This document shows positions 1-7,863 of a stretch of DNA of 40,361 nt, piece by piece. The notes below the pieces were generated by a model that worked only from the letters and a program-made list of their open reading frames with translations, was not told the DNA's origin and ran no database searches. Position numbers and translations under genes: made by a program. Source of the stretch: Sphingorhabdus sp. GTDB lineage: Bacteria; Pseudomonadota; Alphaproteobacteria; Sphingomonadales; Sphingomonadaceae. The stretch spans positions 1-40,361 of the forward strand of contig NZ_JARXAI010000082.1 of NCBI RefSeq assembly GCF_029865925.1, given 5' to 3'. Each line of letters opens with the position of its first letter. Position 1 is the stretch's first letter.

Positions 1-294
1 CCGGGCGCCAAAACCTTCGCCTCAGTAAACGGCTGGGGGCTGTCTTACCGCTCGCAGTACGATGATGCGGTCACCCGCGTAACAAAGGCCATAGGGAAGC
101 TCACAGCGCGCTCTAAGGGTCTATCCAAGTACACACGCACAGACACCCGTCAGGCTCTTCAGGAGCGATTATTGGCTAAAGAGGAATTCCTTTACCGGGT
201 TGAGCAGCAATGCGCCCGGGATCTGTTCGTCGGCAATAGAATGTCGGTGCGGCGGGCGTGCAGGGTGGCTGTGGCTGATAGGCGACTGAGATGA
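1..294 (+). CDS. Partial unrecognised protein, C-terminal part (start outside window)
   Basis: Reading frame 1 is open from the first base to a TGA at 292-294, giving 97 residues with no start visible. The peptide is rich in Arg and Lys and contains short runs such as GWGLSYRSQYDD and LAKEEFLYRVEQQC. I do not recognise the family. G or C sits at about two thirds of third positions, so the frame is probably coding. It nevertheless uses AGA, AGG, ATA, CTA and TTA, which are uncommon in the core genes to the right; this hints at accessory or phage-like origin. It lies on the 3' side of the tRNA-Pro gene, the side where integrated elements usually sit. Chance openness cannot be excluded at this length. 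Confidence 0.45.
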   Translation, partial: PGAKTFASVNGWGLSYRSQYDDAVTRVTKAIGKLTARSKGLSKYTRTDTRQALQERLLAKEEFLYRVEQQCARDLFVGNRMSVRRACRVAVADRRLR

Positions 295-410
295 ATACGA
301 TTGGGTCAAGGGGAGGCGGGGCAACCTTTCGTCTAGCTTTCTAGCCGGCGGGGGTCGGATAAGGTGAATGGATATGCCTAACAGCATGCAATTATTAGCG
401 CTGAACCGTC

Positions 411-427
411 CGCGAAATTGCTTCGCG
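411..427. repeat. Small perfect hairpin between partial gene and tRNA-Pro
   Basis: CGCGAA and TTCGCG form a six-base perfect stem around a five-base loop. A short direct repeat, TGATGTCA twice with a three-base gap, follows at once. No T-run follows on either strand, so it is not a convincing intrinsic terminator. It is the only obvious structure in the gap between the partial gene and the tRNA. Confidence 0.4.
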
Positions 428-503
428 TGATGTCATGGTGATGTCACCACAGATTGCTTAGTGATAAAATTCTGAGTAAATGTGAAGAAAAGCCTAGAAT
501 AAT

Positions 504-580
504 TGGTCGGGACGACAGGATTCGAACCTGCGACCCCCACACCCCCAGTGTGATGCGCTACCAGGCTGCGCTACGTCCCG
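504..580 (-). tRNA. tRNA-Pro (anticodon GGG)
   Basis: The reverse complement folds as a 77-base cloverleaf. Acceptor arms are CGGGACG and CGTCCCG, the T-loop carries GGTTCGAATCC, and the 3' CCA is encoded. The anticodon loop reads CTGGGGG, so positions 34-36 are GGG, reading proline CCC and CCU codons. The 3' end faces the left side of the window, where a possible integrated-element remnant lies. A good promoter candidate sits about 40 bases upstream on the same strand. Confidence 0.97.
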
Positions 581-616
581 ACCGCCGCTGTCCTCGCTGA
601 GGTCAGTGGAAGCGCG

Positions 617-645
617 CGTATATGGCGCTGGTTTTTGAAAAGCAA
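617..645 (-). promoter_or_regulatory. Putative promoter for tRNA-Pro
   Basis: On the minus strand TTGCTT (640-645) and TATACG (617-622) are separated by exactly 17 bases. They resemble sigma-70 type -35 and -10 boxes. The start of tRNA-Pro is about 37 bases beyond the -10 box, a sensible leader length. This rests on pattern matching only. Confidence 0.45.
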
Positions 646-661
646 GCGCGCTCTCGACGCT

Positions 662-676
662 TTGACGTTGCGTCAA
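662..676. promoter_or_regulatory. Short palindrome in the tRNA-Pro / yajC divergent gap
   Basis: TTGACG and CGTCAA are perfect inverted arms around a three-base centre. Each arm also resembles a -35 box, one on each strand. The site lies between the divergent tRNA-Pro and yajC genes, so it could be an operator or part of back-to-back promoters. No regulator can be named. Confidence 0.3.
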
Positions 677-761
677 CAGGGTGCAGGTGATAATCGCGCC
701 CGATTGCTTTGGAGCAACGCTTTTATCGGGCGTCACATTATACAACTTGCGAGGGTTTTCC

Positions 762-1088
762 ATGGAGTCTCTAATCTTGAACGTCGCCGCTGGTGGTGCT
801 GGTGGTTCTGCATTTTTTGTGCAGTTGTTTCCGCTCCTGCTGATCTTTGTCGTATTCTACTTTTTCCTCATCCGCCCGCAACAGAAGCGCGCGAAAGAGC
901 ATGAGGCCAAAATCAACGCGGTGCAAAAGAATGACGAAGTCGTCACCGCTGGCGGCTTGATGGGCAAAGTGATCAAGGTCGCTGACGATTATGTTGAAGT
1001 GGAAATTGCGCCAAATGTGCGGGTGAAGGCTGTGAAGTCGACTATCGCCAACGTGCAATCACGCGGAACCAAAGCTGCCAATGATTAA
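762..1088 (+). CDS. yajC: Sec translocon auxiliary subunit YajC
   Basis: This 108-residue inner-membrane protein belongs to the YajC family. YajC associates with SecD and SecF and with the SecYEG channel, supporting protein export. Visible features are a short Gly/Ala-rich N-terminus, one hydrophobic segment (about residues 18-37) ending in the family hallmark FFLIRPQQKRAKEH, and a small cytoplasmic domain containing the typical NDEVVTAGGLMGKV stretch. The start at 762 is chosen because GAGGG stands at a suitable distance and the protein then begins just before the membrane segment; an upstream in-frame ATG at 681 would add residues not expected in the family. secD and secF follow in the usual order, but a terminator-like hairpin separates yajC from secD. 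Confidence 0.96.
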   Translation: MESLILNVAAGGAGGSAFFVQLFPLLLIFVVFYFFLIRPQQKRAKEHEAKINAVQKNDEVVTAGGLMGKVIKVADDYVEVEIAPNVRVKAVKSTIANVQSRGTKAAND

Positions 1089-1092
1089 CCGC

Positions 1093-1128
1093 TGGGGTTG
1101 AATGGCCGACGGCCCAACCCCAATTTTT
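1093..1128 (+). terminator. Intrinsic terminator-like hairpin between yajC and secD
   Basis: TGGGGTTG (1093-1100) pairs perfectly with CAACCCCA (1115-1122). The interior adds GGCC/GGCC pairing around a GAC loop. A run of five T follows at 1124-1128. The shape fits a Rho-independent terminator placed just after the yajC stop and about 30 bases before the secD start. It could lower secD-secF transcription relative to yajC, which is inference. Confidence 0.65.
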
Positions 1129-1156
1129 GCTTTTCCATTTCGTTCGGATCCAACTC

Positions 1157-2755
1157 ATGCTTGATTTTCCCCGTTGGCGCGTATGGATGCTCAACACGCT
1201 CATCATTTTTGGTGTGCTCTTTGCTATCCCCAGCCTTCTTCCGGCGCAGATGCGCGATCAACTTGCGCAATTTGTGCCGACGCCAACGATTAATCTGGGG
1301 CTCGACCTTGCTGGCGGTAGCCATATTCTGTTGGAAGCCGATACATCGCAGCTCGCGGAGACACGGCTTGAGGCTTTGGAAGATGGTGTGCGGACCGCAA
1401 TGCGCCGCGCAGACCCGCAGATCGCGATTGCTGATGTGTCACGCGCCGATGGTCAGCTAAGTTTTACGGTCAGTGATGTGTCCAAAGTCGATGCAGCGCG
1501 CGAAGCACTCATTCCCTTAACGAGCAATGCCACCGGCAGCCGCGATTGGAATATCGGCGTCAACGATGGCAATCGGTTGATTGTCACGCCAGAGGGGACG
1601 GGGAACGAAGCGGCCCTTGATCAGGCGATGGACACAGCCAAGGACGTTATTGATCGCCGCATCAACGCGCTTGGTACGCTTGAGCCAACGATCATCCGCC
1701 AAGGCGATAATCGGATTGTAGTTCAGGTTCCTGGGCTTGACGACCCCGCTGCCTTGAAAGCGCTCATCGGCAAAACCGCAAAGCTCGAATTCAAGCTGGT
1801 GGATGAAATGGCCGATCCTGATCAGACCGCGCAGGGCAAGGCCCGCGTTGGCAGCCAAGTTCTGCCCTATCCCGATAACCCCTCCGGTCTGCCGTACATT
1901 GCCGTACGCCGATTGGGCGGCATTTCCGGCGACAAGCTGGAGAAGGCAGACCCGACATTCGACTCGCAGACAAATCAGCCTGCGGTCACCATTCAGTTTG
2001 ATAGCGAAGGCGGGCAGAAATTTGCTCGTATGACGCAGCAGAATGTCAACAAGCTATTCGCGATCATTTTGGATGGCCAAGTTATCTCCGCACCGCAAAT
2101 TCGGGAGCCAATCTTCGGCGGGGTTTCCCAGATTTCGGGCAGCTTCACCACAGAAAGCGCCAATGCGCTCTCCATTTCGCTGCGCTCGGGTGCTTTGCCG
2201 GTTGATCTTAAGATCGTGGAAGAACGTTCGGTTGGTCCAGACCTTGGCGCAGACTCCATCCGCCGCGGCGTGTTGGCGGCGGTGATTGGTACGACCGCTA
2301 TCCTCGTACTCATGTTCCTCGTTTATGGCAGGTTTGGCATGTATGCCAATTTTGCTTTGGTCATCAACATTGCCATGATTTTGGGCGTGATGGCACTGGT
2401 GAATGCGACATTGACCTTGCCGGGCATCGCAGGCTTCGTTCTGACGATTGGTGCAGCAGTGGACGCAAACGTTTTGATTAACGAACGTATCCGGGAAGAA
2501 TTGAAACGGGGCCGGCGTATCGTGCAAGCGATTGAGGTTGGTTACAAAGAAGCCAGCCGCGCCATTTTCGACGCGAACAGCACCAACGTCATTGCGGCGG
2601 TATTGCTGTTCTTTTTTGGCTCCGGACCAATTCGCGGTTTCGCAGTGGTGCTTATGATCGGGATCGTCACATCGGTTTTCACCGCTGTTACCATCACGCG
2701 CATGTGGGTCTCACGCTGGGTGAAGCGCACGCGTCCCCATGAGCTGACGATTTGA
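1157..2755 (+). CDS. secD: Protein translocase subunit SecD
   Basis: SecD is a membrane subunit that, with SecF, uses the proton-motive force to help release exported proteins on the periplasmic side of SecYEG. The 532-residue product has one N-terminal membrane helix (about residues 10-28) and the family motif GLDLAGGSHILLE. A large periplasmic region follows, then a C-terminal block of membrane helices (about 370-520) containing DANVLINERIREE. These features and the length fit SecD well. The start at 1157 gives MLDFPRW, a common family N-terminus; a TTG at 1127 lies inside the preceding terminator T-run and is rejected. secF follows ten bases after the stop, preceded by GAGGA, so both are probably cotranscribed. 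Confidence 0.97.
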   Translation: MLDFPRWRVWMLNTLIIFGVLFAIPSLLPAQMRDQLAQFVPTPTINLGLDLAGGSHILLEADTSQLAETRLEALEDGVRTAMRRADPQIAIADVSRADGQLSFTVSDVSKVDAAREALIPLTSNATGSRDWNIGVNDGNRLIVTPEGTGNEAALDQAMDTAKDVIDRRINALGTLEPTIIRQGDNRIVVQVPGLDDPAALKALIGKTAKLEFKLVDEMADPDQTAQGKARVGSQVLPYPDNPSGLPYIAVRRLGGISGDKLEKADPTFDSQTNQPAVTIQFDSEGGQKFARMTQQNVNKLFAIILDGQVISAPQIREPIFGGVSQISGSFTTESANALSISLRSGALPVDLKIVEERSVGPDLGADSIRRGVLAAVIGTTAILVLMFLVYGRFGMYANFALVINIAMILGVMALVNATLTLPGIAGFVLTIGAAVDANVLINERIREELKRGRRIVQAIEVGYKEASRAIFDANSTNVIAAVLLFFFGSGPIRGFAVVLMIGIVTSVFTAVTITRMWVSRWVKRTRPHELTI

Positions 2756-2765
2756 GGATATAGAC

Positions 2766-3752
2766 ATGAAACTGCTCAAACTCGTTCCTGACGATACCAA
2801 TATCGACTTTCTGAAATGGCGCACCTGGGCCTTTGGCATCAGCCTGTTGCTAATGGTTGCGTCGGTTGGCTTGGTGGCCACAAAGGGCCTGAACTTTGGC
2901 GTCGATTTTATCGGCGGCCAAATGATCCGCGCGACATTTACGGAGAGCACATCCGCACCGGTCACTGAATTGCGCGAAACGGTTGCGAAGCTCGGCTATG
3001 GCGATCCGACCATTCAGCGTTTTGGCGCTGAAAATCAGGTTTCGATCCGCATGAAATTGCCGGATGGCGCAGACAAGAATCCTGAGCTCGCCAACACCAT
3101 GGCGACAAAGATCACCGAAACCTTGAAAGCTGGCCACCCCGACGTCCGTATTGACGGCGTGGATTCGGTATCCGGTAAGGTGTCGGAAGAATTGTTTAGT
3201 ACGGGTATGCGCGCGCTGCTTGCGGCGATGGCCGGTGTATCGATTTATATCTGGTTCCGGTTCGAATGGCAGTTCGGCGTGGGCGCGATCTGGTCGCTGC
3301 TTCACGACGTGACGCTTACCTTCGGCCTGTTCGCGCTGACGGGTTGGGAGTTTGACCTGAACATCATCGCGGCCCTGCTGACGATCATCGGTTATTCGTT
3401 GAACGATACGGTTGTTGTGTATGACCGTATTCGCGAGAATCTGATGAAATTCCGTAAAATGGAAATGGCGTCGCTTTTGAACCTGTCCGTCAATGAAACC
3501 TTGTCTCGTACGGTGATGACCAGCGTATCGATTTCGCTGCCGTTGATCATATTGGTGCTCTTTGGACCGGATGTTATCTTCGGTTTCAGCGCTGCAATGG
3601 CATTTGGTATTGTCGTCGGAACTTATTCCTCGATTTATCAGGCGGCCCCCATATTGATCTGGCTTAAAGTCGGTTCGCACAGCTTTGTGCCAACCGATGA
3701 CGCCGGTTCAAAGGCGGAGCGGATCGACGACAACTTCGGCGCGAAGCCTTAA
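2766..3752 (+). CDS. secF: Protein translocase subunit SecF
   Basis: SecF is the partner of SecD in the proton-driven export auxiliary complex. The product of 328 residues has an N-terminal membrane helix (about 22-40), the conserved NFGVDFIGGQMI segment, a periplasmic domain, and C-terminal helices containing GYSLNDTVVVYDRIRE, a hallmark of the SecF translocation domain. Length is typical. The gene starts ten bases after secD, with GAGGAT as ribosome site, indicating a shared transcript. A small hairpin (CGAAGC/GCTTCG) straddles the stop codon, but no T-run follows. The gene is convergent with the XRE-type regulator. Confidence 0.97.
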   Translation: MKLLKLVPDDTNIDFLKWRTWAFGISLLLMVASVGLVATKGLNFGVDFIGGQMIRATFTESTSAPVTELRETVAKLGYGDPTIQRFGAENQVSIRMKLPDGADKNPELANTMATKITETLKAGHPDVRIDGVDSVSGKVSEELFSTGMRALLAAMAGVSIYIWFRFEWQFGVGAIWSLLHDVTLTFGLFALTGWEFDLNIIAALLTIIGYSLNDTVVVYDRIRENLMKFRKMEMASLLNLSVNETLSRTVMTSVSISLPLIILVLFGPDVIFGFSAAMAFGIVVGTYSSIYQAAPILIWLKVGSHSFVPTDDAGSKAERIDDNFGAKP

Positions 3753-3813
3753 CGCTTCGATACGGCCGGTGTTTCGCCGAAACGAAAGGCAATTACGCGC
3801 GCATTCGCCTGTT

Positions 3814-4377
3814 TTATAATGTGCGCACGAGCCGGACTGCCTTTGCAATCCAAGCCGGATCGGCGACAACTTGTTGTCGTGCACCAGCCTCAAGCGGCAA
3901 TAGGTGCAATTTCCCGGCGTCACGGCCGAGCAAGCGGCCAAAGATGAAGCGGCCACCAGGGCGCGGGACAAGGACGTCCAGATTTAGCGCAGAGGCAAAG
4001 TCGTCGGGTTGAATCTGTTCAAGCCATAATTCATCCCCGCGCCGATATTCCCCCAATGCCTTAGCAATCCGAAGCCCGACCATCGTCGCGCCGACATTGG
4101 GAACCATTATACGTTCCTCCTTCGTCGGGGCGTGCGTGCCATCATCATGCAGTATAGCAGCGACGGGCAGATATTGCTGGTCAGGCAGAGCAACGAGGTC
4201 GCTCGATTCCACACCCAAAGCGTCCGCGATACGGTTAATCCAGATCAGCGACAGCACCCGCATCCCTGTTTCAAGGCGACCGATGGTCTGCGCAGTCGTC
4301 GGCGGATTGCAGCGCATAGCCACATCTGCAAGCGTCAGGCCTTTGGCCCGTCGTACATCGCGAATTCGACTTTGCAT
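3814..4377 (-). CDS. XRE-type helix-turn-helix regulator with C-terminal beta-rich domain
   Basis: This 187-residue protein begins with a Cro/CI-like helix-turn-helix of about residues 1-58 (RIRDVRRAKGLTLADVA, then QTIGRLETGMR). The remainder resembles the beta-rich C-terminal fold of LexA/CI-type regulators in spacing, for example YRRGDELWLE near the middle. The Ser-Met motif of active S24 peptidases is not evident, so self-cleavage is not predicted. AAGGAG six bases ahead supports the ATG at 4377. It diverges from the DUF6456 gene across about 88 bases, so it may control itself and that neighbour. Its ligand and targets are unknown. Confidence 0.8.
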   Translation of the reverse strand: MQSRIRDVRRAKGLTLADVAMRCNPPTTAQTIGRLETGMRVLSLIWINRIADALGVESSDLVALPDQQYLPVAAILHDDGTHAPTKEERIMVPNVGATMVGLRIAKALGEYRRGDELWLEQIQPDDFASALNLDVLVPRPGGRFIFGRLLGRDAGKLHLLPLEAGARQQVVADPAWIAKAVRLVRTL

Positions 4378-4465
4378 GAATTACTCCTTCACCAAATAGG
4401 TTTTTTCTTTCCTACAATATTTACCACATGGCAAGGGTGATTCGCGTAGTCACAGGAGAATGCCC

Positions 4466-4969
4466 ATGCCAGCCAAGTCGCTTTCCAACCGTAAATTCCA
4501 TGATCCGCGTATGTTGGTGGAGCATGCCGTGGCCGAAAATGGTGAAAGCATAGACCACCGTACCGTCACCATAAACCTGTCTGAATCGCCCTTGTCCTGG
4601 CTGCACGCGCGCGGCCATTTGTCCAACCGGCAGATGTTGGCGGGCGAAACCTTGCGGGGGGATTATGAGTCAGCGGCGCTTGCGCCACATGTTACCATGT
4701 CGTGGGAAAATATTCCGCGCAGTCGGCAAAAACGCAGCGCACCATCAGGCTTAAACCGCACCGAACGGATGATGAGTGCAAAGGCGCGCTTCGATAACGC
4801 TTTGACCGCGCTTGGTCCTGACCTGTCAGACATTGCATGGCGCGTCATTTGTGTTGGCGAAAGCGTGCCGATTGCCGAACGCGAGATGTCATGGCCCGTG
4901 CGTTCAGGAAAACTGGTGTTAAAAATCGCATTGGACCGGCTCGCGGTTTATTACCGTATTCCTGGTTAG
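4466..4969 (+). CDS. DUF6456 domain-containing protein
   Basis: The 167-residue protein matches my memory of the DUF6456 family, common in Alphaproteobacteria and of unknown function. The C-terminal half carries the family-like region from LNRTERMMSAKARFDNAL through LSDIAWRVICVGESVP to the helix KLVLKIALDRLAVYY. The N-terminal half is poorly structured and includes LHARGHLSNRQMLAGE, a segment like the helix-turn-helix part seen in longer relatives. Two ATG codons lie six bases apart. AGGAG (4454-4458) sits seven bases before 4466 but only one base before 4460, so 4466 is chosen. Its stop overlaps the end of the convergent ABC-F gene by four bases. A regulatory role is possible but not shown. 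Confidence 0.72.
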   Translation: MPAKSLSNRKFHDPRMLVEHAVAENGESIDHRTVTINLSESPLSWLHARGHLSNRQMLAGETLRGDYESAALAPHVTMSWENIPRSRQKRSAPSGLNRTERMMSAKARFDNALTALGPDLSDIAWRVICVGESVPIAEREMSWPVRSGKLVLKIALDRLAVYYRIPG

Positions 4970-6768
4970 GAGGCCGATTCTTCAACCATCATGGCCAGCT
5001 CCAACCAGCGTTCCTCAGCCGCATCCTTTTCGGCACGCAGGCTCTCGGTTTTGGCGGTGAGTTCGGCAAAGCGGGCTGGCTTTTGCACGTATAAAGCCGG
5101 GTCGCTCATTTCCTTTTCGGCTGCGGCAACTTCGGCGTCGATTTCGGAAATGCGCTTCGGCAGCAAGTCATAATCGCGTTGGTCTTTGTAAGTGAGCTTG
5201 ACCTTTTTGGGTGCAGAGGGGGCCACCGCAGATGGTGCAACCGAAACGCCTTTTTCCACCTTTTTGGCGGAGGGCTTGTCGCGTTTGTCGCGTTTTTCTT
5301 CCCAATCGGCATATCCGCCCGCGATGATATCGACATACCCCGAACCATCCAGCCCGAGCGTCAATGTCACGGTCCGGTCGAGAAAATCGCGATCATGGCT
5401 GACGATCAAAACCGTACCGTCATAATCGGCGATAACCTCTTGCAGCAGATCAAGCGTTTCCAGATCGAGATCATTGGTCGGCTCATCCAGCACCAGCAAA
5501 TTGGCCTCACGCGCAAATTCGCGGGCAAGCAGGATGCGCGATTGTTCACCGCCGGATAAGGACCCGATCCGCGCCTCTATAAGTGCGGGGTCGAACAGGA
5601 ACTCCTTAAGATAGCCCTGCACATGCTTGCGTACCCCGCGCACATCGATCCAGTCGCTGCCCTCTGCCAACACATCGCGCACCCGCTTTTCAGGTGTGAG
5701 CAATTTGCGTTGTTGGTCGATGACGATGCCCGTCAGCGTTGGCGAGAGTGTGATGCTGCCGGTATCTGGTTCCGCCTCGCCAGTTAACATGCGGATGAGC
5801 GTCGTCTTGCCGGTACCATTGGCGCCCACAATACCAATGCGGTCGCCGCGTTGAATGCGCAGCGTAAAATCCTTGATGATCGTCCGGTCGCCGAAGCTTT
5901 TGCCGACACTTTGCGCGCTGATGACGGTTTTTGTTTTGCTGTCATCGCTTGACGCGGCGAGCTTGGCTGTGCCTTGTGGGCCAATCATGGCTGCACGCGC
6001 AGCGCGCATTTCCCACAGCTTGGCCAATCGACCTTGGTTGCGCTTACGCCGCGCAGTAACGCCACGTTCAAGCCAATGCGCTTCAATTTTCAGCTTGGCG
6101 TCAAGGCGGTCTGCGTTGCGCGCATCTTCGGCAAATACACGCTCGGTCCATGCGTCATAGCCGCCAAAGCCAATTTCGTTGCGGCGCAGCAGGCCGCGAT
6201 CCAACCAGAATGTCTGCCGCGTCAATCGCGTCAAAAACGTGCGGTCATGGCTGATGACCATGAATGCGCCGCGATAGCGTGTGAGCCATTCTTCCAGCCA
6301 TTCAATCGCAGCCAAATCAAGATGGTTCGTCGGCTCATCCAGAAGCAACAGGTCAGGCTCACTCGCCAGCGCACGGCAAATCGCGGCGCGGCGTTTTTCG
6401 CCCCCGCTTGCGGTCTTGGCCTCACGGTCCAAATTGATACCCAATTGGTCGGCAATGGCGCGCACCGCATATTCGGGCGGCCCTTTTTCGCCATGAGTGG
6501 CAAAGTCAACGAGCCGTGCAAAGGAGCTGACATCAGGGTCCTGCTCCAACATCACGATGTTGGTGCCGGGCACAACAACACGGTTGCCCTTATCGGCCTC
6601 AACCGTGCCAGCCACCAGTTTCATCAAAGTCGTTTTGCCCGCGCCATTGCGGCCAATAAGCGCTAGCCGGTCGCGCGCGCCGATGAATAAGTCGATATCC
6701 TGAAACAGCCTTCCGCCACCCTGTTGTAGCGCGAGACTTTCAAATGCGAAAATGGGGGGTGCTGTCAT
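4966..6768 (-). CDS. uup: ABC-F family ATPase, Uup-like
   Basis: The 600-residue soluble protein has two ATP-binding cassettes and no membrane helices, as in ABC-F proteins, which act on ribosomes or, for Uup, also affect DNA stability. Cassette 1 shows GRNGAGKT (39-46), signature SGGEKRR (121-127) and LLLLDEPTNHLDL. Cassette 2 shows GANGTGKTT, LSGGEQSR and LLVLDEPTNDLDL. A basic linker precedes an E/A/K-rich C-terminal coiled coil near residues 530-595, as in Uup rather than EttA. ATG at 6768 is preferred over a GTG two codons upstream; neither has a strong ribosome site. It is convergent with the DUF6456 gene and overlaps its last bases. The exact ABC-F subfamily is inferred. Confidence 0.92.
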   Translation of the reverse strand: MTAPPIFAFESLALQQGGGRLFQDIDLFIGARDRLALIGRNGAGKTTLMKLVAGTVEADKGNRVVVPGTNIVMLEQDPDVSSFARLVDFATHGEKGPPEYAVRAIADQLGINLDREAKTASGGEKRRAAICRALASEPDLLLLDEPTNHLDLAAIEWLEEWLTRYRGAFMVISHDRTFLTRLTRQTFWLDRGLLRRNEIGFGGYDAWTERVFAEDARNADRLDAKLKIEAHWLERGVTARRKRNQGRLAKLWEMRAARAAMIGPQGTAKLAASSDDSKTKTVISAQSVGKSFGDRTIIKDFTLRIQRGDRIGIVGANGTGKTTLIRMLTGEAEPDTGSITLSPTLTGIVIDQQRKLLTPEKRVRDVLAEGSDWIDVRGVRKHVQGYLKEFLFDPALIEARIGSLSGGEQSRILLAREFAREANLLVLDEPTNDLDLETLDLLQEVIADYDGTVLIVSHDRDFLDRTVTLTLGLDGSGYVDIIAGGYADWEEKRDKRDKPSAKKVEKGVSVAPSAVAPSAPKKVKLTYKDQRDYDLLPKRISEIDAEVAAAEKEMSDPALYVQKPARFAELTAKTESLRAEKDAAEERWLELAMMVEESAS

Positions 6769-6829
6769 GGTCACGGGCGGTAGGGCGCAAGGGGCTGTAA
6801 TGCAACCGTCACGGTGGAAATTCAGACGC

Positions 6830-6911
6830 TAAAACAAGTTCAGGGTGACGGGGTGGTATTTGGACGGATCGATGTCACGAAATCCAGCTTGGTCATGCTG
6901 AACTTGTTTCA
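6830..6911. repeat. REP-like inverted repeat pair
   Basis: TAAAACAAGTTCAGGGTGAC (6830-6849) and GTCATGCTGAACTTGTTTCA (6892-6911) are inverted copies matching at about 17 of 20 positions, separated by 42 bases. The core CTGAACTTGTTTCAG resembles a short intergenic repeat I recall as frequent in sphingomonad genomes. It occupies the gap between the divergent uup and aminotransferase genes and has no coding potential. On the plus strand the pair can fold into one long hairpin. Confidence 0.6.
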
Positions 6912-6985
6912 GTATCTTACTTCGTGCATTTGAGGCCAAGGGAAGCGCCTCAACGCAAATTGGCGCGCTCAGGCAAGGTAATCAC

Positions 6986-7837
6986 ATGACGCGCATAATT
7001 TATCTCAACGGGCAGTATATTCCGGAAACCGAAGGCAAAGTGTCCGTCTTTGACCGCGGCTTTCTGTTTTCGGATTCGGTTTATGAGGTTGTGTCTGTCC
7101 TAGACCGCAAACTTGTCGATTTTGAAGGCCATGTGCAACGCCTCGCCCGCTCGCTGAGCGAAATTGGAATTGAAGGCGTGCCGGACGCGCACGCTTGGCT
7201 GGGCATCTGCCGAGAACTGGTTTCGCGCAACGCTGTTGAAGAGGGCATGATTTATTGGCAGGTCACGCGCGGCACGCCCGAGGACCGTGACTTTGTGTTC
7301 CCGCCCGCCGACACGCCCCCAACGGTTCTGGCCTTCACCCAATCGCGGACGCTTGTGGATAATCCAGTTGCAGAGCGCGGGTTAAGCGTAGTGACAGTAC
7401 CAGATTTGCGTTGGGGCAGGGCGGATATCAAAACGACGCAGTTGTTGTACGCTTCGCTGATGAAGAATGCGGCAATCGCGCAGGGCGCTGATGATGCGTG
7501 GATGGAGCGCGATGGCTGGATTACCGAAGGCAGCGCGCAAAATGCGCATATCATTACGCAGGATGGCGTATTGATTACCCATCCGCTCAATCGCGAGATT
7601 CTGCACGGGATAACGCGCGCGGCGGTGCTGCCTCTTGTAGCGCAACGTATAGAAGAACGGCCGTTTTCAGTCAGCGAGGCGGAACAAGCGGCGGAGGCAT
7701 TTGTTTCATCGGCCTCAGGCTTTGTAATGCCAGTGGTTCGGATTAACGGGTATGCAATTGGCAATGGCAAACCCGGTTCGGCAACCGTTCAGCTTCGCCA
7801 AGCTTATATTGATTGGGCACGCCGGACAGCACTTTAA
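6986..7837 (+). CDS. D-amino-acid aminotransferase (class IV PLP enzyme)
   Basis: The product belongs to fold-type IV aminotransferases. It most resembles D-alanine aminotransferase, which moves the amino group between D-amino acids and 2-oxo acids, supplying D-Glu or D-Ala for peptidoglycan or breaking down D-amino acids. At 283 residues it has the family's length. Lys149 within GRADIKTTQLL matches the PLP-binding lysine context of D-amino-acid transaminases. ITEGSAQNAHII (179-190) carries the conserved Glu and the phosphate-side loop, and the N-terminus has the FDRGFLFSDSVYE strand. AAGG lies ten bases before the ATG. Branched-chain aminotransferase or aminodeoxychorismate lyase are alternatives, but the DIKT context favours the D-amino-acid branch. 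Confidence 0.9.
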   Translation: MTRIIYLNGQYIPETEGKVSVFDRGFLFSDSVYEVVSVLDRKLVDFEGHVQRLARSLSEIGIEGVPDAHAWLGICRELVSRNAVEEGMIYWQVTRGTPEDRDFVFPPADTPPTVLAFTQSRTLVDNPVAERGLSVVTVPDLRWGRADIKTTQLLYASLMKNAAIAQGADDAWMERDGWITEGSAQNAHIITQDGVLITHPLNREILHGITRAAVLPLVAQRIEERPFSVSEAEQAAEAFVSSASGFVMPVVRINGYAIGNGKPGSATVQLRQAYIDWARRTAL

Positions 7838-7863
7838 GTTGTTGGCAAAAACGGGAGTTCCAA

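Noticed and set aside
494-763. Minus-strand frame across the tRNA-Pro gene
   Set aside because: It reads through a tRNA and has no protein features.
1127-1156. Earlier TTG start for secD
   Set aside because: It lies in the T-run of the terminator hairpin and gives residues not typical of SecD.
2850-3680. Long minus-strand open frame opposite secF
   Set aside because: It mirrors the secF codon pattern, its peptide has no family features, and secF is certain.
3742-3759. Terminator at the secF stop
   Set aside because: CGAAGC/GCTTCG forms a hairpin, but no T-run follows on either strand.
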